Shown here: positions 50,566 to 58,646 of the stretch, in pieces
Layout: every line of letters begins with the position of its first letter
Position numbering within the stretch: position 1 is the first letter of the stretch
Assembly (NCBI GenBank): GCA_963771905.1
Contig: CAVYVI010000004.1
Coordinates: forward strand, 248,001 to 312,000
Length of the DNA stretch: 64,000 bases
Direction: 5' to 3'
Source: Palsa-147 sp963771905
GTDB taxonomy: Bacteria > Acidobacteriota > Terriglobia > Acidiferrales > UBA7541
Position numbers and translations under genes: made by a program
The notes under the pieces: model-generated
The model's input: only the letters and a program-made list of their open reading frames with translations
Databases searched by the model: none
Told to the model about the DNA's origin: nothing

Positions 50566-51827
50566 TGGAGGTATACGTCCGGCACGACGTTCATGCCGGG
50601 CCGAAGCTGACGATCCCGATTCTCGCCCGGCTCGAGAACGATCTTTACCGGAATCCTTTGCACAATTTTCACGTAATTGCCGGTGGCATTCTCAGGCGGA
50701 AGCAAACTGAAGAGAGGGCCGGTTGCCCCCGCGATGCTTTCCACGTGGCCCTTTAAGGTCCGGCCGGTCGAATCGACATGGATTTCCGCCTTCTGCCCGA
50801 CCCGCATGTGTTTCAGCTGCGTCTCTTTGAAATTCGCGGTGACCCACACGTCATCGAGAGGCACCACGGTGAGGAGTTGCTGGCCGGGTTCAACGTTTAA
50901 TCCGACGACAACAGTTTTGTTCACTTCACCCGTAACCGGCGCAACGATTTTGGTGTATTGAAGATTTAGCTCGGCTTGCTCGAGCAGCGCGCGCTTTTGC
51001 TCCACATCGGCGATCGCGGCACGCGCGCGATCCCGGGTGGACGACACCTGCTGCGGCCCGGTTTCCGCATATTGGTGGTTCGCATTCGCTTGCACGAGAC
51101 GACTGCGGGCCTGTTGCACGAATTGCTGCGCGGCGGACTCATTGGCACGGGCTGCCGCTACCGCCGCGGTACTGGACTTAGCCGTGGCCACTGCCTGATC
51201 GTAAACCTGCTCGGACACGTCCCGTGTGTCGACCAGAAGCTTGTAACGATGGAGATCGTCTTGCGCCCTCACATCGTTCGCCTCGGCCGCTTCCAGTTGG
51301 GCATGGGCGGCGGTGAACTGCCTTTCGGCGGCAATGACTCCGGCGTCGGCGTTCTCGATGTCCGAAGCAGTGAACTTCAACTGGCTCGAGGTGTTCACCG
51401 AAGTAATGGGAACCGTGATATTCAGCGATTGGGCTGTCGCTTCGGCACTGTCCAGATTGGCTTGCGCCTCGGCAACCGCAACCTCGTAGTCTTTCGGGTC
51501 GATCTCAACCAGGACGGCGCCCTTCTGAACCCACTGGTTGTCGTCCACGTTGACCTTGACGACATAGCCGGAAATACGCGCGCTGACGGGATACAGGTGA
51601 ACATCCGCCTGGGCGTCGTCGGTCGATTCATAGCTGCCGAGGTAGCGCCACAAAAACAGGCCGCCAACAAGCACCACCAGGACGATGATCAGAATCAGGA
51701 TGTTTCTGCGGCGCTTGGGACTTCGGTACGCCGGCGTCGCATACACTGAGTCCGTCAGGGGCGACTTCTCGATCGGGGATTCTTTACCTGCGTCAGGCAC
51801 CGAACGGGGTGGGTTCTCGTCCGCCAT
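50562..51827 (-). CDS. emrA: Membrane fusion protein of the efflux system (EmrA/HlyD type)
   Basis: 421 residues. A short cytoplasmic N-terminus and one membrane helix (ILILIIVLVVLVGGLFLWRYL, about 44-64) are followed by the lipoyl/barrel-sandwich motif YPVSARISGYVVKVNVDDNQWVQKGAVLVEID. A long Ala-rich alpha-helical hairpin (about 115-265) comes next, then IVAPVTGEVNKTVV and a beta-barrel domain ending PGMNVVPDVYLQ. It bridges the inner-membrane antiporter and the outer-membrane channel. It sits between the outer-membrane factor (2-nt gap) and emrB (4-nt overlap). Confidence 0.93.
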   Translation of the reverse strand: MADENPPRSVPDAGKESPIEKSPLTDSVYATPAYRSPKRRRNILILIIVLVVLVGGLFLWRYLGSYESTDDAQADVHLYPVSARISGYVVKVNVDDNQWVQKGAVLVEIDPKDYEVAVAEAQANLDSAEATAQSLNITVPITSVNTSSQLKFTASDIENADAGVIAAERQFTAAHAQLEAAEANDVRAQDDLHRYKLLVDTRDVSEQVYDQAVATAKSSTAAVAAARANESAAQQFVQQARSRLVQANANHQYAETGPQQVSSTRDRARAAIADVEQKRALLEQAELNLQYTKIVAPVTGEVNKTVVVGLNVEPGQQLLTVVPLDDVWVTANFKETQLKHMRVGQKAEIHVDSTGRTLKGHVESIAGATGPLFSLLPPENATGNYVKIVQRIPVKIVLEPGENRDRQLRPGMNVVPDVYLQ

Positions 51828-51829
51828 GT

Positions 51830-53278
51830 TTATTTTCCTTTGAAATATTCCTTGACGCCCTCTTCCGCGACGCCGAGAGCGCGAGCCAAGGAAATTTTTG
51901 AAAAATTGTAGCTGTAGAGACTCGAGATGTACTGTTCATGGGCGCTCGCTACAGCCTCTTGCGATTGCACCACCTCTACGGTATCAGTGACACCCGCGCT
52001 GAAACGATTGCGCGAGCGGGCCAGCGTCTCTTCCGCCAAATCAATGTTGCTGCGCGCCACGTTGACTTGATCGGCCGACGACTGCAGGTTCAGCAGAGCG
52101 GCGCGAACGTCGGAATCGATCTGCGCGCGGAGACTATCCAGGCGTTCGCGGCTCTGCTCGAGTCTTGCGTCGGCCTGCAAAACGTCACCGCGAACGCTGC
52201 CTCCTTGAAAGATAGGAATCGAGAGCGTTCCGCGCACGTCCGATACTTGCGTTGCCGTGGAGGGATGCGCTCCTCCCGTGCCATAGTCGGCGTTAAATGA
52301 AACCGACGGGAGATAGCCGGCCAGCGCAGCCTTGCGGGAGAATTCGGCTGCGCGGATGTCGGTGATGGCCGCCAGGTAATCGGAACGCGAAGCGTATGCG
52401 TGTTTCAGTGCCTCATCGACGGTGATGCCCTCAAACGGCTGGTAGGGCGACTTGTCGGTCAAATCGAATTCCTGCCCGGGAGCCAAGCCGATCACGCGCG
52501 CTACGGTCAGCTTCTGGATGGCGAAGTTGTTTCTCGATTGAATCAACTGTTGCTGCCGGGTCAGGAGCTCCACCTTGGCGCGCAGGCCGTCGATGTCCGG
52601 CGAGGTGCCTGCATTCACCTGGTTCGTTGCTTGATCGTAGAGCGCCTGCGCCGTTTTGACTTGCGCTTCCGCCGTTTCGATGCGGGCCTCGTCGGCAATG
52701 GCCTGCAAATAGGTATAGCCAACGGCGAGCACAACGAGATCGCGCGCGTCTTTAAAATTATATTCGGCGGATTTCAAGCTCTGGCTGGCCGCGCGAGTGG
52801 CGTTGATCGATTTCCAGTCAAACAGCGATTGCGTCACAGCTGCACGTGCATCGAAATATGAAAAAGGGCCCACGGACGGTGGTATTTGGATTCCACCTAC
52901 GCTGGTAAGGCCGAGCTCAGCGAGATCAATCTCCGTGGCAGCCACATAGGGCGCGGCTGTTACATGGGGCAGCAGAGCGCTTAATTGCTGCCACCGTTCG
53001 CCGCGGGCCGAACGGATGTCTGCATTCGAAAGGAGCAGTCCGAGATTTTGTTTCAGCCCGCGATCGACGGCATCCTGCAACGAAAGCGGCATGACTCCCG
53101 GAACGAGCTTTGCCGGCACACTGCTTGCGAACGGGCTCACTCCAAGTGTTCCGGGTATGGCTTGGCCCGGAGTGCTCGAACCAGGTGTAGTGTCGGTCTG
53201 CGCAAGGGACGTGGCTGTTCCGTACAACAAGATTCCGGCTAGCAGAAACGTGCGGCCTGGTCCGTAACTGAGTTTCAA
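51830..53278 (-). CDS. TolC-family outer membrane efflux protein
   Basis: 482 residues from a TTG at 53278, which has a GGAGG ribosome site at the right distance. Signal peptide (TFLLAGILLYGTATSLA). Two OEP repeats: LSLQDAVDRGLKQNLGLLLSNADIRSA at the start, and SFNADYGTGG with SIPIFQGGSVRGDVLQADARLEQS in the second half. It ends with AHEQYISSLYSYNFSKISLARALG, typical of TolC-like proteins. First gene of the tolC-emrA-emrB-like operon. No regulator is adjacent; tRNA-Gln lies upstream. Confidence 0.93.
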   Translation of the reverse strand: MKLSYGPGRTFLLAGILLYGTATSLAQTDTTPGSSTPGQAIPGTLGVSPFASSVPAKLVPGVMPLSLQDAVDRGLKQNLGLLLSNADIRSARGERWQQLSALLPHVTAAPYVAATEIDLAELGLTSVGGIQIPPSVGPFSYFDARAAVTQSLFDWKSINATRAASQSLKSAEYNFKDARDLVVLAVGYTYLQAIADEARIETAEAQVKTAQALYDQATNQVNAGTSPDIDGLRAKVELLTRQQQLIQSRNNFAIQKLTVARVIGLAPGQEFDLTDKSPYQPFEGITVDEALKHAYASRSDYLAAITDIRAAEFSRKAALAGYLPSVSFNADYGTGGAHPSTATQVSDVRGTLSIPIFQGGSVRGDVLQADARLEQSRERLDSLRAQIDSDVRAALLNLQSSADQVNVARSNIDLAEETLARSRNRFSAGVTDTVEVVQSQEAVASAHEQYISSLYSYNFSKISLARALGVAEEGVKEYFKGK

Positions 53279-53552
53279 AGGAGCCTCCTTCGCCGGGAAA
53301 TCCTGCTCCGGCGTTGTCGAGGTGGCGGTATCCTAGTCCGGGCGACTATTTCGGGCAACCGGTATCTGCCGATTCACCGCGCAGCAGCGTAGGGTTGAGC
53401 TGTGCGGCCTTCGCCAAAGCGGTCGGCAACGGTTCGCTCCGCACACTTGTAGGCAGCGATGGCGCCACCAACTGCCTTCGCCTGCGGTAGCAATTTCCGC
53501 CTTCGCTATGGATTCCTCAATTTTGTTGGGAAATTTGCAGCTTCTTGAAGTT

Positions 53553-53627
53553 TGGCTGGGAGGCCTGGACTCGAACCAGGATAATCAGATCCAGAATCTG
53601 AGGTCCTACCAATTGAACGACCTCCCA
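53553..53627 (-). tRNA. tRNA-Gln (anticodon CTG)
   Basis: Cloverleaf on the minus strand: acceptor TGGGAGG/CCTCCCA, D-arm GTTCAATTGGTAGGAC, anticodon stem TCAGA/TCTGA with loop TTCTGGA (anticodon CTG), T-arm CCTGG-TTCGAGT-CCAGG. Discriminator G and an encoded CCA (53555-53553). The T-arm region is repeated at 25704-25725. Confidence 0.95.
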
Positions 53628-53699
53628 GCCGATGGGAGACAACAAAAAAGGGCCGCTCTCACGACCCTGAAATTAGTTTAGCTGCGGCGCGGGAATCCG

Positions 53700-54863
53700 T
53701 CAACCGCGTGCGGGGCGCGGTTCAACGGGGACCAATTCTTTTCCGCGGATGTAATACTCGACGCCGCGCCATTCGATGCGGCACGTGAGGAAGCTTTGAA
53801 GCAGAACGACGAAGGCAAAGGCGTCGCGCACGGGCAGAAGCCACATGCGCCGGCGCAGCAGCGGATCCTTCAAGCCCCAGACACCCACCGTCCAGGCCAT
53901 GGCGGTCCGCAAAACAACGTAGCCCGCGAGATACGCGGCAGCGACCGGCAAGGAACGCGCAACAGCCGAAGCGAGAAGAGCCCAGAAAAGTCCTTGGGTG
54001 AAAATCAGGCCGACGTGGCCGCCGGGGCTCGAATGGCGGATGGTCAAGGCCCAACGGACTTGATGGCGGAAAGATTCGGCCATCGAAAGCGAAGGATAAA
54101 CGGTGTCGACCGGAACGCGGCTGAATTTGATGCGATAGCCGGCCGCGGAAATCCGTTGGCCGAGTTCGTGGTCGTCGGTGAAATGATCGACGAGGCCTTC
54201 GAAGCCGCCGATTTCAGCGAGATGGCGGCGTGTGGTGGCCATCGTCGCGCCGAGCGTGAAGCTCACTTCGCCCAGTTGCCACGCCGCCAGAACTCCCGGA
54301 TCAAAATCGGAGGAATTGCCGAGGGCTTCGAGTTCGGAGCCGAGCGTAGTGCCCGCGAGGCCGCGATAGAGGCACGTGACCGCGCCAACCTTTGGATCGT
54401 GGAAAGGCGCGACAACGGATCTCAGATAGTCCGGGCTGACGCGAATGTCGCTGTCGCTGACGACCAGGACGTCGTAGCGCGCCTCCTCGACCATGCGTGA
54501 AAGCTTGTTGACTTTGTTCGACGTGCCGAGCTGTTCGGCACCGACGAGAAGGCGGATGGAGCGCTCGGGAAAATCTTGAATGATTTTTTGGATGACGGGG
54601 ATGGCGGCGTCGTGCTCGTCCGCGACGTTGAAAAGAATTTCGTAATCGGGATAGTCGAGGCGGCAGAAACTCGCGTAGTTTTCATACGTCTCGCGATCCA
54701 GACCACGTACCGGTTTTAGGATGCTGACCGGCGGAGCAAATTCCGGCGCGACATCCGGACTCTCGCGGAAAAAGCGAAGCGCGGCGATGATGGCAAACAG
54801 GTAGTAGCCGAGCGGCACGAGCGCCGCGACCATGATCAGAAATCGCATGTCGTTCCAGTTCAT
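53700..54863 (-). CDS. hpnI: HpnI-like hopanoid glycosyltransferase (GT21/GT2)
   Basis: 387 residues from the ATG at 54863. One N-terminal membrane helix and C-terminal membrane segments flank a GT-A domain: PVSILKPVRGLD, VVSDSDIRVSP (metal-binding DxD-like), DHFTDDHELGQ and the HQVRWA version of the QxxRW motif. It resembles ceramide glucosyltransferase-like proteins, which include HpnI, the enzyme that adds N-acetylglucosamine to bacteriohopanetetrol. The upstream hpnJ radical SAM gene in the same operon supports that over a ceramide substrate. Confidence 0.87.
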   Translation of the reverse strand: MNWNDMRFLIMVAALVPLGYYLFAIIAALRFFRESPDVAPEFAPPVSILKPVRGLDRETYENYASFCRLDYPDYEILFNVADEHDAAIPVIQKIIQDFPERSIRLLVGAEQLGTSNKVNKLSRMVEEARYDVLVVSDSDIRVSPDYLRSVVAPFHDPKVGAVTCLYRGLAGTTLGSELEALGNSSDFDPGVLAAWQLGEVSFTLGATMATTRRHLAEIGGFEGLVDHFTDDHELGQRISAAGYRIKFSRVPVDTVYPSLSMAESFRHQVRWALTIRHSSPGGHVGLIFTQGLFWALLASAVARSLPVAAAYLAGYVVLRTAMAWTVGVWGLKDPLLRRRMWLLPVRDAFAFVVLLQSFLTCRIEWRGVEYYIRGKELVPVEPRPARG

Positions 54864-54874
54864 CAGCGAATTCC

Positions 54875-55243
54875 CTACCCGATGCACACCAAAGTTACGC
54901 CAAGACAAACCAGGAGAACGCCAATCCAGCGCACGGGCGACACGCGTTCTCCCAGAATAAATTTGCCTCCGAGTGCGCCGGCCGCGTAACTGAGCGCGGT
55001 GACGGGCACGACGAAGCTTACATTTTCAAAGGACAAAAGCATCATCAGCGCGAAAAATGCGAAGGCCATCAGGCCGACGCCGGTCCACATCCACGGCAAG
55101 CGCAGCGCGCGCAAAATCACGCGGACAAGATTGCGCGGAGAAAAATCGTGCACTTCGCCGACTTCCTTCATCGCGCGCGACACCGCGATTTCTCCGCCGG
55201 TGCCGGCACAGACGATAATCGTGAAGAAAAGAGCGGCGCGCAT
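54875..55243 (-). CDS. Small EamA/SMR-like 4-TM transporter subunit (first of a pair)
   Basis: 122 residues with four predicted membrane helices (for example ALFFTIIVCAGTGGEIAVSRAM, GVGLMAFAFFALMMLLS, FVVPVTALSYAAGALGG, WIGVLLVCLGVTLVCIG). The pattern SFENVSFVVPVTALSY ... FILGERVSPVRWIGVLLV is the EamA/EmrE half-unit signature. Size and pairing resemble ArnE/ArnF, which flip undecaprenyl-phosphate-aminoarabinose. It lies between hpnJ and hpnI with 2-nt spacing to the second small gene and 11 nt to hpnI, so it is almost certainly co-transcribed. Confidence 0.85.
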   Translation of the reverse strand: MRAALFFTIIVCAGTGGEIAVSRAMKEVGEVHDFSPRNLVRVILRALRLPWMWTGVGLMAFAFFALMMLLSFENVSFVVPVTALSYAAGALGGKFILGERVSPVRWIGVLLVCLGVTLVCIG

Positions 55244-55245
55244 GG

Positions 55246-55662
55246 TCAGGCTTGCTCCGTGGTGTTCGGCGGCGTCTGACCGACCAGGAATACGCCCAGG
55301 CAGATCACGAAAACGCCGATCCAGCGGATCGAGGTGATGGACTCGCCGAGCAGAAAATATCCGAGCAGCGCCACGACGCCATAGCCAATCGAAGATGCCG
55401 GCTGGACGAAGCTATAGTCAGCCCAGGACAGCACTAGAATATACGCGACGAAAAACGCGAGAAGCGACGCAATCCCCAGCCAAACCATCCCCGATTCCAG
55501 CGCGCGCACGAGATATCGTCCGAGTTCTTCCGGCTGCCAACCCGGCATCGAGCCGACTTGCCGCATGCCTTTGCCGAGGAACACATCTCCGAGTGGCCCG
55601 AACACGACCATCAGGAAGATCAGAATGGATGTCTTCAGCTGTAACCGTGCGTGATTTTTCAT
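55246..55662 (-). CDS. Small EamA/SMR-like 4-TM transporter subunit (second of a pair)
   Basis: 138 residues from the ATG at 55662, which overlaps the hpnJ stop (ATGA). It has four helices: ILIFLMVVFGPLGDVFLGKGM, GIASLLAFFVAYILVLSW, FVQPASSIGYGVVALLGYFL and WIGVFVICLGVFLVGQ. The duplicated half-motif SWADYSFVQPASSIGYG ... LLGESITSIRWIGVFVI aligns with the neighbour, so the two are paralogues and probably form an antiparallel heterodimer. The expected role is lipid or drug transport across the inner membrane; the hopanoid context suggests a hopanoid intermediate. Confidence 0.85.
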   Translation of the reverse strand: MKNHARLQLKTSILIFLMVVFGPLGDVFLGKGMRQVGSMPGWQPEELGRYLVRALESGMVWLGIASLLAFFVAYILVLSWADYSFVQPASSIGYGVVALLGYFLLGESITSIRWIGVFVICLGVFLVGQTPPNTTEQA

Positions 55663-57173
55663 GCGCCGTGCGACTCGCCGACTGCAGAGCCTGACTCGAT
55701 GCCAGGAACGGCCACGACCGTCTTTTTCTCGATGCCCTTGCGCGCCAGTTTGCGACGCTGGGAGCGGAGACGTAGAAAATCGACGGCTTCGTGATAAAGA
55801 TGCTTGCGATCGTTCGCGTTCCACAATCTCTCGCGAACGAATCGCCAGGCCACGCGCGGCCGGAAATAATACTCGTCATAGAAGCGGTGCACTTCGCTCA
55901 TGATCATTTCGCGCGTGAGTCCAGGATATTCGAGGTGCGGAAGCTGGTGGCCGCCATCGTCGGCGATGGCTTCGCCGTGAAGCGCTCCGGCGGCTTGCGA
56001 AACCGTGTAGAGTTCGGTGCCCGGGTAAGCGTGGGCGAGTGAAACCTGGACCGATTCGCAGTCCAGTTCCTTCGCGAAATCGATGGTCCTCTGAATGGAT
56101 TCCTTCGTTTCACCCGGCAGTCCGAGAATGAAATCGCCGTGGACGTTGATACCCACTTTCTTGCAGTTTTTCATGAACGCCCGGGCCATCTCGACGGTGG
56201 CGCCCTTCTTGATGTTTTTAAGGATTTGCGGGTCGCCGGACTCGAAACCGACGATGAGCAGCCGCGCGCCGGCGTCGGACATGGCCTTGAGCGTCTCGTA
56301 GTCGCTATGATCTCGCGCGGTGCAGGACCAGGGCTGACCGACATGCTGGATCTTCTTGCACAGGTCGATCACGCGGTCTTTGCGGATATTGAATGTGTCG
56401 TCGTCGAAGAAAAACTCTTTTGCTTGCGGAAAGCGCTTGTGCGCTTCAGCAAATTCGCGCGCGACGCTGTCGGTCGAGCGGACGCGCCAGGAATGACCCG
56501 AAAGCGTCTGCGGCCACAGGCAGAACGTGCAGAGCGCCGGACAGCCTCGCGACGTGTAAAACGCCACATAGGGATTCAGCAGGAACGGGACGTTGTAGTT
56601 TTCGATCTTCAGATTCTTTTCGTACACTTCGGTCGCGAATGGCAGCGCGTCCAGCTCCGCGGTCTGGAGAAGCGGGCGCGTCGGATTGTGGACGACTTTC
56701 CCGTCCTGAATGTAGCTGGCATTCGCAATTTCACTCAGCGGCTTGCCTTGCGCGTACTCGACAACCGCGTGGTCAAACTCCCCGCGGACGATGAAATCCA
56801 CATATGGGCTCGCCAATAGGGTTTCGGCGGGCTTGATTTGCACGTGCGGGCCGACAAAACAGATCTTAAGGCCGGGCTTCTTTTCTTTCATCGCCTGGGC
56901 CATCTTGAGATCGCTGAGGAAGCCCACGGTCGAGGTGAACAACACCAGAAATTCATAGTCCTGGGCAATCCGGATGGTTTCTTCTTTGCTGACGTGGTGC
57001 GGCGGCGCATCCAGCAGACGGCTGCCTGGCAACATTCCAGCGGGATAGCTGAGCCAAACAGGGTACCAATAGGACTCGATCTCACGTGTCGCTGGCCAGC
57101 GCGAGCTCGCGCCACCGTCGAATTTCTCGAAACTCGGCGGATTTAGCAGCAGCGTCTTCATTACGGACGGCAT
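55659..57173 (-). CDS. hpnJ: HpnJ-like B12-binding radical SAM protein of hopanoid biosynthesis
   Basis: 504 residues; GGGAGGG ribosome site before the ATG at 57173. An N-terminal cobalamin-binding-like domain has LLNPPSFEKFDGGASSRWP and VKPAETLL-like IKPAETLL. The radical SAM core carries the cluster motif SRGCPALCTFCLWP (CxxxCxxC). Then come KEFFFDDDTFNIRKDRV, FESGDPQILKNIKKGAT and HGDFILGLPGETKES. It matches the hopanoid-associated HpnJ group, which forms the cyclitol ether head group of bacteriohopanes. It starts the operon hpnJ, two small transporters, hpnI. The genes for earlier steps (hpnG, hpnH) and hpnK are not in this window. Confidence 0.9.
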   Translation of the reverse strand: MPSVMKTLLLNPPSFEKFDGGASSRWPATREIESYWYPVWLSYPAGMLPGSRLLDAPPHHVSKEETIRIAQDYEFLVLFTSTVGFLSDLKMAQAMKEKKPGLKICFVGPHVQIKPAETLLASPYVDFIVRGEFDHAVVEYAQGKPLSEIANASYIQDGKVVHNPTRPLLQTAELDALPFATEVYEKNLKIENYNVPFLLNPYVAFYTSRGCPALCTFCLWPQTLSGHSWRVRSTDSVAREFAEAHKRFPQAKEFFFDDDTFNIRKDRVIDLCKKIQHVGQPWSCTARDHSDYETLKAMSDAGARLLIVGFESGDPQILKNIKKGATVEMARAFMKNCKKVGINVHGDFILGLPGETKESIQRTIDFAKELDCESVQVSLAHAYPGTELYTVSQAAGALHGEAIADDGGHQLPHLEYPGLTREMIMSEVHRFYDEYYFRPRVAWRFVRERLWNANDRKHLYHEAVDFLRLRSQRRKLARKGIEKKTVVAVPGIESGSAVGESHGA

Positions 57174-57296
57174 GAAAAGTCACCCTCCCTCGGGTGTTGC
57201 GGAAGCTCTGTCAGCCCGCAAGTCCACACATATCATTGTACCTGATTGCAGGATTACGCCCAAACCAGCCCCACCCGATCTGTAACAAAAAGTGCC

Positions 57297-58646
57297 CTAC
57301 TGGAACACAGCTGCCAACTGGCCAGTGGTCTGAAGCAAGGTCAGCTGCCCCTGCTGCCGCGCGAAGTCCGCGTCCAGGAAACCCAGCCATTTCTCGCTTT
57401 CCGTGAGCCGATCCTGCTCAAGTTCGCGAAGGCTGGCTTGCCCGTGGTCGAACTTCGTCTGGGTAATCTCGAGTGTCTCCTCGGCGAGCTTCAAATCGAG
57501 CCGGGCAACCTCGCGGGCGGATTCGAGTTCCTTCACGTCCCGAACCTTCTGGCGCACATCCATCCGGACGTTTTGGCGTTTCGTACCCAACGCCATCTCG
57601 TCGGCCTGCAATTCGCTCTTCGCCAGAGCCACGGAAGCCCGCGTCCGCGCGGCGAAGAGTGGAATCGTCACTTCGAAGCCGACGTTGACGTTATTACGCT
57701 GAAAAGCGTTGAAAAACTTCTGGTAATTATTGATTTTGCTGAGCACGTCGTACTCGCCGATCAAATCCACGGTGGGCCAATAGCTGCCGCGGGCGCCTTT
57801 CAACCTATGCTGCCCGGCGTTGCGCTCGTTCTCGGCTTCCTTGACGTCAAGGTTGTTCTGCATGGCCAGATTTTCGACGGCCACGGCCGACTCTTCTGCG
57901 GCGGCGGGCAAATCCTCGGGCGTCACCTGGATCGCTGCGTCCGCTGGATACCCGATCTGATCGCGGAGCTGCTCGGTCAAGATGTCGTCCCGCCCTTCGA
58001 GCTGAATGATGTGATGGTCGATTCGAGCCATGGTCAGCTCGCCGCGCGTAACCTCGATGGGCAGTTCAAAGCCCGCGCCCGCGCGTTCCCGCGTGTAATC
58101 GAGGATCTTCTGGGTGCTGGTGCGCTCGGTGCGAAGCAAATCGAGCTCATGCCGCACCTTGGCGAGCTCCAGATATGTAGATGCCGTTCGTTGGATTACG
58201 GCATCGCGCGTCCGGTCGATTTCCAGCTGCTGGTTCTTGGCCACTTCTTCGGCCGCGCGCACTTCGCCCTTCAGTAACGGATCAAATATCCTCTCCGTGT
58301 AGACAAGCTTGAAGACAGAGGGGGCCGAACCGCTGGGGGTTTCGGGAAATCCATTGCTATAGACAGCGCCCGCTCCGGTGTAGAGATTCGGATGGAAAGC
58401 GGAACGATCGAGACTCGTCTGATTCATCGCGACGGCGTACTGAACGCGAGCGAGCGCCAGTTCCCGGCTGTTCTTTAGCGCGAGGTTGACGGCACCCTTC
58501 AGCGTCAGCGGCTCTGCGTCCTGCGCAAGTGCCGCAGGAACCGCGGCGAGCGACAACGCTCCGATGAACACGAAGAGCAGCGCGAGCGCGAACGAGTTGG
58601 AACGTGTACGATTTCGAACTTGTGAGTTCGTCGCTGCGCTATTCAT
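57297..58646 (-). CDS. TolC-family outer membrane efflux protein
   Basis: 449 residues from the ATG at 58646, which overlaps the end of the upstream permease by 8 nt. Signal peptide NSFALALLFVFIGALSLAAVPAALA. OEP repeats PLTLKGAVNLALKNSRELALARVQYAVA and, in the second half, VGFEVTIPLFAARTRASVALAKSEL, with a long coiled-coil helix (ELESAREVARLDLKLAEETLEI). Likely the outer-membrane channel for the MacB-like permease next to it. Shorter than the TolC homologue at 51830-53278 and not closely similar. Confidence 0.9.
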   Translation of the reverse strand: MNSAATNSQVRNRTRSNSFALALLFVFIGALSLAAVPAALAQDAEPLTLKGAVNLALKNSRELALARVQYAVAMNQTSLDRSAFHPNLYTGAGAVYSNGFPETPSGSAPSVFKLVYTERIFDPLLKGEVRAAEEVAKNQQLEIDRTRDAVIQRTASTYLELAKVRHELDLLRTERTSTQKILDYTRERAGAGFELPIEVTRGELTMARIDHHIIQLEGRDDILTEQLRDQIGYPADAAIQVTPEDLPAAAEESAVAVENLAMQNNLDVKEAENERNAGQHRLKGARGSYWPTVDLIGEYDVLSKINNYQKFFNAFQRNNVNVGFEVTIPLFAARTRASVALAKSELQADEMALGTKRQNVRMDVRQKVRDVKELESAREVARLDLKLAEETLEITQTKFDHGQASLRELEQDRLTESEKWLGFLDADFARQQGQLTLLQTTGQLAAVFQ

